From Xiphias gladius (lineage: Eukaryota; Chordata; Actinopteri; Istiophoriformes; Xiphiidae): DNA of 64,000 nt. Below, piece by piece: positions 50,297 through 61,623 of this stretch (the first letter of the stretch is position 1; the number at the start of each line of letters is the position of its first letter). Below the pieces are notes generated by a model that made no database searches, had not been told where the DNA came from, and was given only the letters and a program-made list of their open reading frames with translations. The position numbers and the translations under genes are program-made. The stretch spans positions 25,666,045 through 25,730,044 of the forward strand of contig NC_053420.1 of the NCBI RefSeq assembly GCF_016859285.1, in the 5' to 3' direction.

Positions 50297-50873
50297 TTTA
50301 TTGATCCATAGTAAATGAAAAACATAGTGGATGAAAAACAATTTTCGTAAATGTATATTATATTTAAAAGAAAAGCAAATAAGGAACACATCTGTCCAGC
50401 AGAATCAGTTTCATAAAAATAATATGAACGTCATTTCTAGCATCAATCTTTTCAGTATGTTTTCTATTTTAAGGAAGCCGAACACAAAATATAATTTGAG
50501 CTACAAAAACTAAGCAACACAAAATCACCAAAATAAAAACTGAGCAGTAACTGAAGCACAAGGATTAAAGTTGTATATTAATATAAGGGAATATTCTCTG
50601 ATTTCAAGTATCTCCTTTCAGACAAAATGCAGATATGCCTGTATAAAATAAAAAACATCTCATACATGTCCTGCATGCATGCTTCATAGTAATTTTCCAT
50701 TCACAACTTGTTGCCTTGTTGTGTCTAATACAATTATTTCAGTGATATCCTTATGTCCAACGTTAATTAAAACTTGATGAATCCACGAGATTGTTTGTTG
50801 AGGAGCAAGGCCAACTGTCAACATAAATGGCTCCCTATGGAAAAAGAATCTGTTCTGCAGGAAATTAACAAAC
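50297..50873 (-). other. mafb: mafb 3' UTR with poly(A) signal
   Basis: TTTATT on + at 50297-50302 reads AATAAA on the minus strand, about 575 bases after the stop. The interval is AT-rich without coding content, as expected for an unstable regulator mRNA. Confidence 0.6.
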
Positions 50874-51860
50874 TCACATTAAATACTCGGGTGAGGAAGG
50901 GTTGTCACTAGTAGACCCTGTTTCGTGGTAGCAGTTAGCACCGGACAGTTTCTCACATTTCAGTTTGTATGCATCCCTCTCCCGGATCAGTCTGTTAAGT
51001 TCATGTTTGAGCTGCTCGACCTGTGACACCAGGCTGGTCTTTTCGTGCTCTAAAATGTGTTTTTGCTGGACGCGCTTGTAGCGGCAGGACTGTGCGTAAC
51101 CTCTGTTTTTCAGGGTCCTTCGCTTCTGCTTCAGACGCATCACTTCGTCCTTGCTGAGGCCTCTGAGAAGCCGGTTGAGCTCCCTGACGGACATGGACAC
51201 CAGCTGGTCGTCTGAGAAGTGGATGTCGGCGCCGGATCGCCTGTCGTGGCGGCTGTGCTGCTGCTGGAGATGGTGGTGCGCGCCGAGGACCTGCTGGGCC
51301 TCCGGCGACTGAGGGGACACACTCCCCATGTCATCTTTGAGATAGGGGTCTTGGCAGTGACTGCTGGCTATGCCCTGCATGTCGGGGTGACCCGGCAGTC
51401 CCGGGTAGTGCTGGACAGGCTCGTTCAGGTGGCCGTACCCTTCGTATTCAGCTTGAAAAGGTGGCGGATGGTGACTGTGGGGCGCAGATGGGTGTCCCTG
51501 CTGCGCCGTGGCGCTGATGAGGGCCTCCACTGCGTCCTCGGGTGTCAGGCCAAAAGCTTGAGGGTACATTTGCTGAGGGTAACCCCCGTTGTTGGGTATC
51601 CAGAACTGGTCGCCCCCGGGGTTATTTCTCTGCTCGTTTGGATTGAGGTTTGGTGATGAGGGTACCGAGTTGCAAGGTGTGCTGCCGGGGGTGGACGAGA
51701 CAGAGTCGGGTCTCGGGAGCTGGGTGCACGGCCCGATGAAGGAGCGGTCTATCCCCTGCATCGCCTCCTTCTTGACACCGAACTTCATTAGGTCGAAGTC
51801 GCTGACGAAATCCATGGGAGTTTTCTGCAGTCCCAGATGCGAATGCGCCTCGGCGGTCAT
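50874..51860 (-). CDS. mafb: large Maf bZIP transcription factor MafB
   Basis: Nuclear activator of hindbrain, macrophage/monocyte, kidney and islet programmes; binds MAREs as a dimer. Single exon, 328 residues (human 323). [10 protein letters not shown] at 51860 was chosen because it aligns with the start of other large Mafs; an in-frame ATG ten codons upstream (51890) has no family support. Features: acidic start [16 protein letters not shown] site VKKE (29-32); a GSK3-type ladder in [18 protein letters not shown] with Thr/Ser every fourth residue; [11 protein letters not shown]; His/Pro-rich hinge; extended homology region about 215-243 ([16 protein letters not shown]); basic region 244-265 ([20 protein letters not shown]); leucine zipper about 270-305. 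The ending [14 protein letters not shown] matches human MAFB (GSTSDSPSSPEFFL) and not MAFA or NRL. Teleosts can have two mafb copies; I cannot assign a or b. The hinge is more diverged than expected. Confidence 0.94.
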   Translation of the reverse strand: MTAEAHSHLGLQKTPMDFVSDFDLMKFGVKKEAMQGIDRSFIGPCTQLPRPDSVSSTPGSTPCNSVPSSPNLNPNEQRNNPGGDQFWIPNNGGYPQQMYPQAFGLTPEDAVEALISATAQQGHPSAPHSHHPPPFQAEYEGYGHLNEPVQHYPGLPGHPDMQGIASSHCQDPYLKDDMGSVSPQSPEAQQVLGAHHHLQQQHSRHDRRSGADIHFSDDQLVSMSVRELNRLLRGLSKDEVMRLKQKRRTLKNRGYAQSCRYKRVQQKHILEHEKTSLVSQVEQLKHELNRLIRERDAYKLKCEKLSGANCYHETGSTSDNPSSPEYLM

Positions 51861-54700
51861 AGCTGTTAAATGGCAAAATAGTCTCTTCAAAAGAGCTCTA
51901 GATGTCCACAGCTATTTCATGCAGTCGGTGACAGCGCGCTCTGAAAAAAAAAAACGACAGTAATTCCAAACTTTGATTTCAGCTCAGAAGGGGGAAAAAA
52001 AACACACATGCGTGCGTGGAAAGGCTTCCAGCCTGTCACACTCTGTACCGAGTGGCGATTGTGCACCGCGCAGCCTGTTTGGTGGTCTGGGGCCACAAAC
52101 TAAAAGCCCACTGATGCCAGAGGACCGGACGCACCTCTGCCTGGTCGGGAGAAGCGCACTTTCTTCATAAAGCTGCATTGGCATGATGTCACGCCTTCCA
52201 GACTACACCTCCACGCTCCTCTCCAATGGAAACACGCTGAAGGGGGACATTTGCATAAAAGCTTCAACCGGTCTGTCCCCGCGAGTTGTTCGAGAGGATC
52301 GTTGGACGAAGCCTCTAAACGAGCAGCGGCACACATTCTCTCCTGTAAGGGGGTTTTCTTTTCTTATTTGACTTGTCCTCCATTACACATCTTAGCCTAT
52401 TTATCCCACAGAGATTTTTTCAATTTACACAGGGTGCATTAGGTCCAGTCAACTCCCCTGCACACCCAGACTGCTCTGTGCATTACTTTGATTATTTAAG
52501 CAAATTCACTAAACATATGGGATTACATTTGTCTACTACAAATCTATACTAATATAACCGGACTACAATTTGAATTATTCTTTCGATCTCAATTTGGTGT
52601 ACATTTATTTCTGAATCCATGATGATTGACGCGTTGCCACGACTGCATGATTTCTCGTTGACAACAAGAAGGAGGCTGCAAAACAATTCATCTGACACTA
52701 TTGTGGTTGCACGCGTTCCTTCGTTAGTTTACAGGTAAACGGGGACATCTTGTGGCCAAAAGTCTACACTACAGGCGTCTCAATATCGGTATCCACACAT
52801 GGTTCTACAGCCTGAAGCATTGCAGGCATGCATGAATGCAAGACGGAGAAATTGTATTTCTGAAGCCAGTAAACTGAGGCTCATATTTCATATATAAACT
52901 AACAAAATGAGTCTTCACAAGAAACCATCATCATATCGCAGGGCCTTCTAGCGCCTTCCTCGTTCTGTTTTTCTTACTTATATATTTATTGCTGTTTTGA
53001 TTTATTTTGTTTTGGGGATATTTCCAGACTTGTTCTATCACCCCTATTTTCACAGATACAATGCTATGAACTCTGGATTATTCTCACAGCCTGTAGGACT
53101 GTGCACATAAGGTGTGGAACGTGCACACAGGGGTTAAACCATCTGTGGGAGACCCCCTTAGCCACTTGCTTATTTTACAGTAGGTCCCCCCTGAGCCCTG
53201 ACAACCACAGAAGTGGCTGAAGGTTTTATCGAAGCAGCTCAGCGACAGCTCTGACACAATAAATATCCAGCCTGTTCCAGGGTCCCCCGTTTGGTTTGGG
53301 GTTGCAACCCCTAGTGGTGTCCACAAGTGACACAACTGCACAGGACATCAAAGGGTTAACCAATGTTCCTGCCCCTAGGTGACCCTGTCTGGCAGTGCTT
53401 ACTCCAAAGATAGTGAAAGCTTCATTGACAAGATATAGGACTCAAGCCAAAACCAATAGAAATTGCTGCCCAAGAACAGCGAGTAATTGTTTTGGGCAGT
53501 TTTCGTTGCTGGGAAGAGCGGAAAAGAGGAGACAGTGTGACTGAGCGAGGATGGCTCAGGGACACATATTCGGATTCATGCCAGCAGGGCAAGGTCACAT
53601 TATGTGGTAAAACTTATGCTAATGATAGGATCCTAGCAGCCTAGCTGCACGTCATCAGCAGACCGTCAGATCATATTTCGCCACAACACGCAGGCCTGAA
53701 AACAGTCACACCTCCATAAACAAAACTTAATTTCCATACACCAGTATAACCAATGTTTTATGCATCACCAGAACATCGATAGCTCAACAAGCTTGTTTAA
53801 GAACATAGATATTAGCTTAAACCTATGTACCAGGTGATTAAAGTTAAAGGATTGTTGGATTGAGTCTATTCGTGGGATTTACTGACAATAAGAATAAGTA
53901 AGTATACTTATTCTGGTAAATAAGTATTACCAGAATCCTTTAAGGTTGGAGCTACGGTCGGGGTGTAGGTCAGCCTATCCATTGAACTAAGGGGCAGCAG
54001 TCCCTTTTTGTATTCACAAGGCCCACTAACACCACCTGTGCTGTCATTGGTTACGACACCGACTCTGAGTATAAACAGTGCATAGCAAGTACTGTCACTG
54101 ACATGTCTTTCTGGTTTTCCTGTTAATAGACAATCATGCGATGCCTCTTTAATTTTGACTCTTTGGTTAATATTTAATGCGACCTTATTCAGATTCGTCC
54201 AGTGATAGCAGTCTAACGCATAACAGTGTGTCTTCTAGGAAGCTGTAACATCCGTAGACACCCCGGATAATCCTAAATTTTGTGTTTTTGAAATTTTCAC
54301 AAATGAGTACAAAATGCTTCTGAAGTGCTACTTTCCATGCAGAATTCTACACTAAAAACAATCAAACCGTTCAAAACCAGTTCCAGTAAACCCAGCTTAC
54401 GCCACAACATCCGTTAACTGGCTGTAGCTGGCTGATTGGCACCATGAAGGCAATTAGCAAAGGGTTATCATGTGAATTTCAACAGTCATTCATTTGTTAC
54501 TCTCAAAATATGGACAGAAATGGACAGCCTTGAGTCAGGAGGCCTTCTCTCTTTGGCATCCTGAGGGAAATGCACCGTGTCTTTTGTCTCTCTCTTTCTC
54601 TCTGTTTACACAACATCCATCCCACATGGCAATGGGCTTCTGTGTGTTTCGGAGCCTATTTTGTAAACACAAAGGATCGTAACTAAAAGTGAGCCTCACT
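51861..54700. other. intergenic: mafb promoter side and deptor upstream region
   Basis: The first 500 bases left of 52.4 kb probably hold the mafb 5' UTR and promoter. An octamer ATTTGCAT lies at 52247-52254. No clear TATA box was seen. The rest, to the deptor start, has no recognised gene or repeat family apart from the inverted repeats at 53899-53936. Confidence 0.5.
53899..53936. repeat. adjacent small palindromes
   Basis: TAAGTATACTTA at 53899-53910 is a perfect 12-bp palindrome. ATTCTGGTAA at 53910-53919 and TTACCAGAAT at 53927-53936 are perfect 10-bp inverted arms with a 7-base loop. The two structures share one base. Confidence 0.9.
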
Positions 54701-54726
54701 TACTTTTCCATCCAGAGATAGCAAAC

Positions 54727-57373
54727 ATGGAGCGAGCAAGTAGCATTAGCAGAAAAGCCATGTCTAGACAACATAAGGCTGAAGTCATGATTGCTGGAGA
54801 ACAACTCAGGTATGAGAAGAGGGGGGAGGACAGACTCAGAAAATAACCATTTAAAATATATAAAATGCAAGATATAAGATTTGACATTTAAGTTTAGACA
54901 CGTGGCGGATGTTAAGTTTCAAGTTAGGATTATGGTTAATTTAAACTTCATTTCAAGGTTGAGACTTCACGATGGAAAACTGATTAAGGACCGACGCTAC
55001 CACCTGCGCACGTATCCCAACTGCTTTGTAGCACGGGAGCTTATAGACTGGCTTGTGAGCCATAAGGAAGCTCCAGATCGAGCAACAGCGGTCAGTCTCA
55101 TGCAGCACCTCATGGATCATGACATCGTTCATCACGGTAAGAAGGAAGCACAAAAGCAAACCTCGGCAAAGAGATATTTAAAGACCTTTTGTACAAATAT
55201 AATTATAGTTTTTGTTTTGACACTCGATGATTTCAAGTCTTGTTTGAAATTGTATGACGCCTTTTCTTAGTCTGTGATAAGAGGCCAGTATTCAAAGATG
55301 CCAAACTGCTTTACCGTTTCCGCAAGGATGATGGGACATTTCCCTTTAATACGGAGGTGAAAATCTTCATGCGGGGACAACGGCTGTATGAACAGTAAGA
55401 GCTGCTCTGTTTGTACTGGAAGTCTCTTGGTTCAGCAGAATCACCTGACCTTGAAGTTTAATGTCAATGATACTAATGATGAGATACATACCAATGTGAT
55501 TAACAGGCTTGGGTTAAAATTACCCAGCCAGATACACTGTATTTTGGTTATGTTGTCTGTTATGAGAAACCGGTTTCGTGTTTTTGTATCTGTTTCTTCA
55601 GTCTCATAGGGGACAAGAACTCCATTCTGCAGCTGAGAGAGGAGCATGGTGTTGCATATCAGCGCTCCTTTCCTGGCTGCCAGTTGATTGACTGGCTCCT
55701 TCAGAACGGAGAGGCAGAGAGCCGGCGTCGGGGACTGGAGCTGTGCCGCGCATTGCAGGAGCATGGCATCATTCAGCACGGTGAGGAGAGCCCTCATTTG
55801 CCCTTTGATGTATGATACTAGCGATGAGTGGGCCGTCAGCGGCTGCCAGCAGGGGTTGGCCAACTGGGACTTCTGCAATCTGAAGCAAATTCACTCATCG
55901 ATTCTTTGTGAAAAATTCCATTAATTCTAAAACGTAATCCACGGCTGCTTTGTGCTCTCCCTCTCTCTCTCTCTCACTTCCAAACACTAGTGGCAAAGAA
56001 GCATGATTTTTTTGACAGTGGACTACTCTATCAGTTCTGCATTAATTTTCGCCGCCGCCGCCGCCTATCTGAACTGTTAAGTGAAAGTGGGCAAGACAGT
56101 GACGAAGGTGTGGCAGTGCTAACACAAGAGGACAACCATTCAGACAGTCCATTTGTTGTGCGCAAAAGCCCACCCCAGGAGAGCAACAATGCTTTCCAGT
56201 CTGGTAAAAAAAAGAAAAAAATTCTGCACTCTGCACTTTATACACTTTGTTGTGAATTGTAATTATTGCATAATAATTTCACTACTGATTTAATTATAGT
56301 GGGTTCGATTAAAGACTTGAAACAGGTTACAAGTGGGCGTCAAGGCAGCTTGAATTCCCTTCAGCTTCACTCTGCTGGATTTCCACCACTTGTCCAGTTG
56401 ACGAGATACAATCCTAAATCAGGCAAGTGTGTAATTAATATTCAACTGAGAAATGTTTGAAAATGTCATTAAAGCCTTAGTAGTTAGTGTATTCGGGATT
56501 GCTTTTGAAAGCATATAAACAACATCTTTTCCTGATTTTACAGTCCTCAGGAGAAATTTTACATGTGAAGAGTTACAGGCTCCAGGTGCACCCTTCATCA
56601 AAAGAGTGTTGACAGTGAGTTACTGTAATGGCTTAATCTGGGCTACTTATGATTTTAAATTTATGTAATATCTAGGAATTTTATTGCATTAATTTAGAAT
56701 AACCTGAACGACATTCCCCCCCAGTCTAAAAGTGGATAATTAAAGCCTTTATTTGTGATGCCATTAAGATACAAAACTGAACTACTTCTCTAAAATGGAG
56801 ACTTATTTAGGGTGAGCTTTTGCCTACAAGTTTTGTGATATCAACATGAAGCCATTGTAATCTATTACCAATTTAAAACAAAGCAGTAACACACTTAGGC
56901 GCCCTTCATAGTCCATCTTATTCTGTACACATTATTTTTCCCTCGGAACTAATGGAGTTGTATCTCACCGAGTCTGAACAATGCAGATTCCATTTGATCC
57001 CAACAGAATGTGTAATTTATCTCTTGCCGTGATCCCAGGTGTTAGGAGACGCCCTGGGCTGGGGCATTGTCATCAGAGGCATCGCTCCCTGTTATGTGCA
57101 GGCTGTTGACCCCGGAAGCCCCGCGGCGGCTGCTGGAGTTAAGGTTAGATACTGTATGCCGTCTGTTACTAACATGGCACCGAGAGAGAAAATGACATTA
57201 TAAGGAGACAAACCCATGACCTATGTACCTGACATAATCTTCCTTAGGTGCGGCAGTTTGTGTGCCAGGTGAATGGACAGTGTGTTCTCCACTTGGACTA
57301 CAGGACCATCTCCAGACTGGTGATGACAGGAACGCGTACTGTTGTACTGGAAGTTATGGAACCACTGGAATGA
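54727..57373 (+). CDS. deptor: DEPTOR, DEP-domain mTOR-interacting protein (candidate paralog)
   Basis: In mammals DEPTOR binds mTOR and inhibits mTORC1 and mTORC2. Nine coding exons: 54727-54809, 54958-55136, 55271-55394, 55602-55780, 55991-56203, 56300-56422, 56544-56614, 57039-57143, 57248-57373. They join in one frame to 1203 nt, 400 residues (human 409). The intron after 56422 uses a GC donor (AG|GCAAGT); all others are GT-AG. Start: MERASSISRKAMSRQ, then AEVMIAGEQLRLRLHDGK, matching human AEVLVTGEQLRLRLHEEK. Order: DEP1 about 28-110 (TYPNCFVARELIDWLVSHKE), DEP2 about 135-210 (SFPGCQLIDWLLQNGE), INFRRRRRLSELL, linker, PDZ about 320-400 (LGDALGWGIVIRG, AVDPGSPAAAAGVKVRQFV). The linker keeps NPKSVLRR but has no SSGYFS degron. 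PREX1/2 are excluded by size, a single PDZ and no DH-PH. An AATAAA lies at 57624-57629. Human DEPTOR maps to 8q24, whereas the neighbours here are of 20q type. Confidence 0.94.
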
Positions 57374-57640
57374 CAACAACTGTCTTTAAGTCTGCTTCTT
57401 GTTTAGGACAAGACTACATTTGCTGGAAATGAAATATAATAATACGAAACGCCTTTTTTCGAGCTGTAGACTACAGGAGCAGAGTTAATTTGCTCATTTA
57501 TGGGAAACAAACAAATCAGAGAAAATGTTTATCATGGTGAAGCAAGACTAAGTAAACCACAAAGGGTTGTGTTTTAAAAAACACAAATTCCTGAACAATA
57601 ACGTTAGCTCTTCTATAATTGATAATAAAGCATTGTAATA
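57374..57640 (+). other. deptor: deptor 3' UTR
   Basis: A short AT-rich trailer ending near AATAAA at 57624-57629. The next gene's CpG-containing upstream region starts almost immediately. Confidence 0.65.
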
Positions 57641-57899
57641 TTACCACCACAATGAGTACAAACTTTTGGCCATCCATCCTCTGCCCTGGTCCCTGCTACG
57701 ACTTCCGTCTTTTTGTCGTCGCCATTTTGGATTGAGAGTTGGCTCACTACGAATAGATAACGGTAGCTAGCAGGCTTGCCTGACCACCGGTGTAGGTAAA
57801 ATAAGTACTCAGAGGACACCGGCTGGTGCTGGCACTCTTCAGTTTTGGAGTCTACCGTTTTCATGAGATATGCACAATCCTGCCCTGCATTTTGCCCCC

Positions 57900-58114
57900 C
57901 CCAGCTAGCTAGCAGCTGCAGCAGCAAAGCAGATGTGACAGCTAACTAGCCAGCGTCGTTAGCTAGCTGTGGAGCTGCAGAGCATCAGCACCGGCTTTGA
58001 GGAGAGCGAACATCACCATCAGTCTGCACGTCCCGACCAGCAACTTAACTTCTTTGTTAGCCATTTATGTAGCGAGGCAACCTGTGCAAAGCTAGACTTC
58101 AGACGTATCACAAG
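57900..58114 (+). promoter_or_regulatory. adnp: candidate adnp promoter and noncoding first exon
   Basis: Repeated GCTAGC/GTTAGC motifs and CpGs lead to a donor CACAAG|GTGGGT at 58114. This suggests a noncoding first exon spliced to the acceptor TTTGTCAG at 58648. The transcription start is unknown, so the left end is nominal. Confidence 0.4.
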
Positions 58115-58653
58115 GTGGGTAAAACACATCAATAGGTTTCGTCTGTGAGAATGAAGAAATAAATAAAGCTAGCCTGCTGTGAATCGCTAGCTTCAATGCT
58201 ATACAACAGCAGGCAGCAGTGCTAATTTAGGCTAGCACAGTAACGTTAGCACACAAAGCAAACCACAACATGTTCTATAAAACTTTGATTCCCGAAATCA
58301 CTGGACATAGTGGAGCAGGAAAGGTCACAGACCTACTCTCAGATTCACTATTGTTGGTCAAAACCAGCACTCAGTCAGCGAAGAAGGCTAAAAGTGAAGC
58401 ATGTCCACTGAGACAGCACCGGGCCCATGAAGAGACTGGAGCTTTGAACATGGATAACGCTTGTCATCATAAGTAAATATGCTGACAGTAATTTATTGAA
58501 TGGAGGCAAGTATTGAAAGGGCATGTCGCCTGTTCTATGAAGTCATTCCCTATGATGTCAGTGATTGAATTATGGTGTCAAATTATATTTTACACATTAA
58601 TTTACATGAATCCAACCTCAGACTAATCAGCAGTGTGCTGTTTGTCAGGAGAG

Positions 58654-61623
58654 ATGTATCAACTCCCAGTGAATAACCTTACAAGAATCAGGAGAGCAAG
58701 AAAACAAGTGAAAAAAGCACTTGGAGACATTGGCCTGGAGTATTGCAAGGAGGCAGCAGAGGTGAGTTGCATGTATTGTGTTGTAGAATCTCTAAATTCA
58801 ATTTGGAAACATAACTTATATAGGTGCTTATAGGTGATTATAATTCACGTTTTAAAATATAGTTGCAAGTGTGTGTTGTTGTTTATTCTTAAATTATGTG
58901 ACAGTCTTAAAGGTCTGCTTGGAGAAGAATTTATCTCAAATAAGAAGGAAATAGTAACTTAACTGTGTAAGCTCAGGAGAATTAAAAAAAAAAAAAAAAA
59001 AACAGTGGCTAATAATTGCCAAGTATTGTATGCTGTCAAACCTGCCACTTTGTACATAAACAAAAACTTACTGAGAATAACTATTATTTCCACAGGAGTT
59101 CAAAGAGTTTTGCCCTAATGAGCAATTTGTAAAGGGTACTCTTTGCCTTGATATCTGCGCATGGGATCCAACATACTCTAAAACGCAGGTAAATCTTATT
59201 TTTGTTCTCCTTACTGTTTTCAATTTCTTAGGCACAGATTACTATATTTATCTTAATGTAATTGCTTTTCCCCCCCCGATGTCTGATAGGAATACAGATC
59301 AAAGCCATTTTGCTGCACAGAGTGCCCATTTTCTTCAAAGTACTACTCAGGCTACAAGAATCACTTCCGTAATGTACACAGGAAAATCTTTGAGAGTAAA
59401 ATTCTGCTCAACTGTCCATACTGCACATTCACTGCAAGCAAGAGAACTTTGGAGACGCATGTTAAAATATTCCATATACCCAGTACAACACGGCAGAACT
59501 ATGGGAGCTCACAAAGAACTGCACTGCGAAAGAAGGACAAAACATATCTGGATAGAGCCAGACAGGCAGACGGTGTGGAGAGAGCGATGTACTTTTGCAA
59601 AAAATGCACGTTCCGGGACAGTCTCTACAACGTTGTAAGAAGGCACATCTACAGGGAACATTTTCAGCATATTGTCTCACCATATCTTGGTATGGTTTCT
59701 GAATCTTCTGTCAAAAATGGTGCTAATTCTGTCAATGGTAACAACATCCTCTGTAAACGCTGCCAGTTTTCCACTCGTAGCTACGAGGCTCTAGTACAGC
59801 ATGTTATAGAGTACCACGAACGCATTGGTGCTCAAGTAACCACCATGATTGGACATGCTAATATTGTTGTTTCCAGGTCTCAAACCTTACCCGTTGCACC
59901 TCTGATCGTTAGTAGGGGCAACCCACTTAGATCTGAGCCGACAGCACAACCAGTGATTGGCTATTTAAAGCCAGCAGTCCCCGTGGTGAAAAATCAGTCC
60001 CCCATCGTAGCCAATCAGGTGCGTGTGACAGTTCCTGGCAACAGCACTGTGGCTGAAAATAATGCCACTGGTGTATGCACAGCCCAGACACAGAAGTGGA
60101 AGATATGTACAGTTTGCAATGAGCTTTTTCCTGAAAACCTCTATAGTGCTCATTTTGAGAGTGCGCACAAGGCAAAGAAAGTGTGGGCACTGGCCAAATA
60201 CATCATGAAAATCCACAACTTCACCAGCAAGTGTTTGCTTTGCAACCGATATCTGCCCAGTGACACACTGCTTAACCACATGCTAATCCATGGGCTCACC
60301 TGTCCACAGTGCCACTCTGCTTTCCACAATGTTGAAAAAATCATGGAGCATGTGGCTCAGGCTCATCCTGATGACTTTGTTGGACCCCCTGGAGCAACAC
60401 CACTAACCTTTGATCTCACCATTAAACAAGATAAGTCCAGTAATGTTCAGCTTGTTGTTCTCACTTTTAACATGAAGGAATCTATCAATGGTCAAGATCA
60501 GTCAGGACCTGCTCAGAATACTGTTCCACCTCTGGTCAAGCTTACCGCTCCAACAATGATTGAGAAGAAAAGTGAACCCCTTACTAGAAGTTTCCCTTCA
60601 ACGACGAACAAGAGTGAGGTAGGGAAGACGCTGTGTCCACTGTGTTTCACCATCCTCAAAGGTCCCATCTCTGATGCTTTGGCCATGCATCTGAGGGAGC
60701 GACACCAAGTGCTCCAAACAATGCATCCTGTTGAAAAAAAGATGACATACAAGTGCATTCATTGCTTAGGAGTGTACACCAGTAACATGGTTGCCTCCAC
60801 AATAACACTGCATCTCGTGCAGTGCAGAGCTGTTGGTAGGAATCAGGCAAGCCAAGGCTTCAAGTCTGCCTTGACTCTCAACTCGTCCGGGGCTGGCTTC
60901 CTCAAGAGGCAGCCTCCAATACAGGCCACATCCAGCCCTAAGAGAATAAAACTGAGCAAGGAGTCAAAGATTTCCCCCACTACCGCCATTGGAAATCAGG
61001 CTGAATCAGATGGCCTTGCTTTGGATCCGAGAAACTATGAGCACAAGACATACGAGGCCAGGAAAGATTTCCTGACGGCCTACTTCAACCGGCGACCATA
61101 CCTTTCTCCTCAGGAAGAGGAAAAGCTATCTGCAAGTCTGTGGCTGTGGAAATCTGACATTTCTAGTCACTTTGCAAACAAGCAAATGATGTGTGAGAGA
61201 CAGTGTGAGACCAAGAAGTTGTCTGTGCTGCTCGGCTTTGACATGCACGCTCTCAAGAAAGTTAAGCATGAGTTGATCTTTCAGGAGAGCAGGGTTGAGG
61301 GCTCCTCAGTGGGGAGAACTGGAGGCCTCAAGTCTGGCACTCCAAACACAGACCAAAACAAGCAGTTTGAGACACTAAACTGTACCTTAAAACTCAGTAC
61401 ATGCACAGAGACCATTTCTGTTGATTCAAACAGTGAACCAGAAACAGAAGATAGACCTACTGAGAATGGAAGTGTTGAGACAAATCAATGCGAGAATGTA
61501 AAATCCCAGGAGCCAGCAAAGCTGACAGATGAGACAGTATCTGTGAAGACGGACGATCCTTCTAGAGAGAAGGAGAGCTCTTTGCATGATGGGAAAACAA
61601 ATGCTTGGATGACTTTCTGTTAG
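58654..61623 (+). CDS. adnp: ADNP, zinc-finger homeobox protein, short form
   Basis: In mammals ADNP is a nuclear chromatin protein that works with CHD4 and HP1 (ChAHP complex) and is needed for neural development. Coding exons: 58654-58761, 59096-59188, 59290-61623; GT-AG borders, one frame, 844 residues (human 1102). The start MYQLPVNNL matches human MFQLPVNNL. Nine zinc-finger-like units are present in the family order, from [18 protein letters not shown] to [14 protein letters not shown]. The homeodomain is close to the C-terminus ([53 protein letters not shown]). The linker between fingers 4 and 5 is about 100 residues, roughly half the human length, and lacks NAPVSIPQ. The basic KRKK of human helix 3 reads KQMM here. 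The tail after the homeodomain is about 140 residues and ends at MTFC. ADNP2 fits less well. Teleosts have adnpa and adnpb; I cannot tell which this is, but the divergence suggests the faster-evolving copy. Confidence 0.94.
58984..59002. repeat. poly(A) run
   Basis: Nineteen A residues in adnp intron 1 of the coding region. Confidence 0.9.

Noticed and set aside
51861-51890. Ten-residue N-terminal extension of MafB ([10 protein letters not shown])
   Set aside because: Other large Mafs start at the position equivalent to MTAEA; the extension has no family support.
54727-57373. Assignment of the DEP-DEP-PDZ gene to PREX1, which is a 20q gene in human
   Set aside because: The joined frame is 400 residues, with no DH-PH region and only one PDZ; the sequence matches DEPTOR along its length.
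57613-57927. 104-codon minus-strand frame between deptor and adnp
   Set aside because: It overlaps the deptor poly(A) region and the adnp upstream CpG region, with no recognised domain; treated as chance or old repeat.
59449-59451. Met at 59449 as the start of the adnp protein
   Set aside because: Upstream exons encode the conserved MYQLPVNNL start and the first zinc finger in the same frame.
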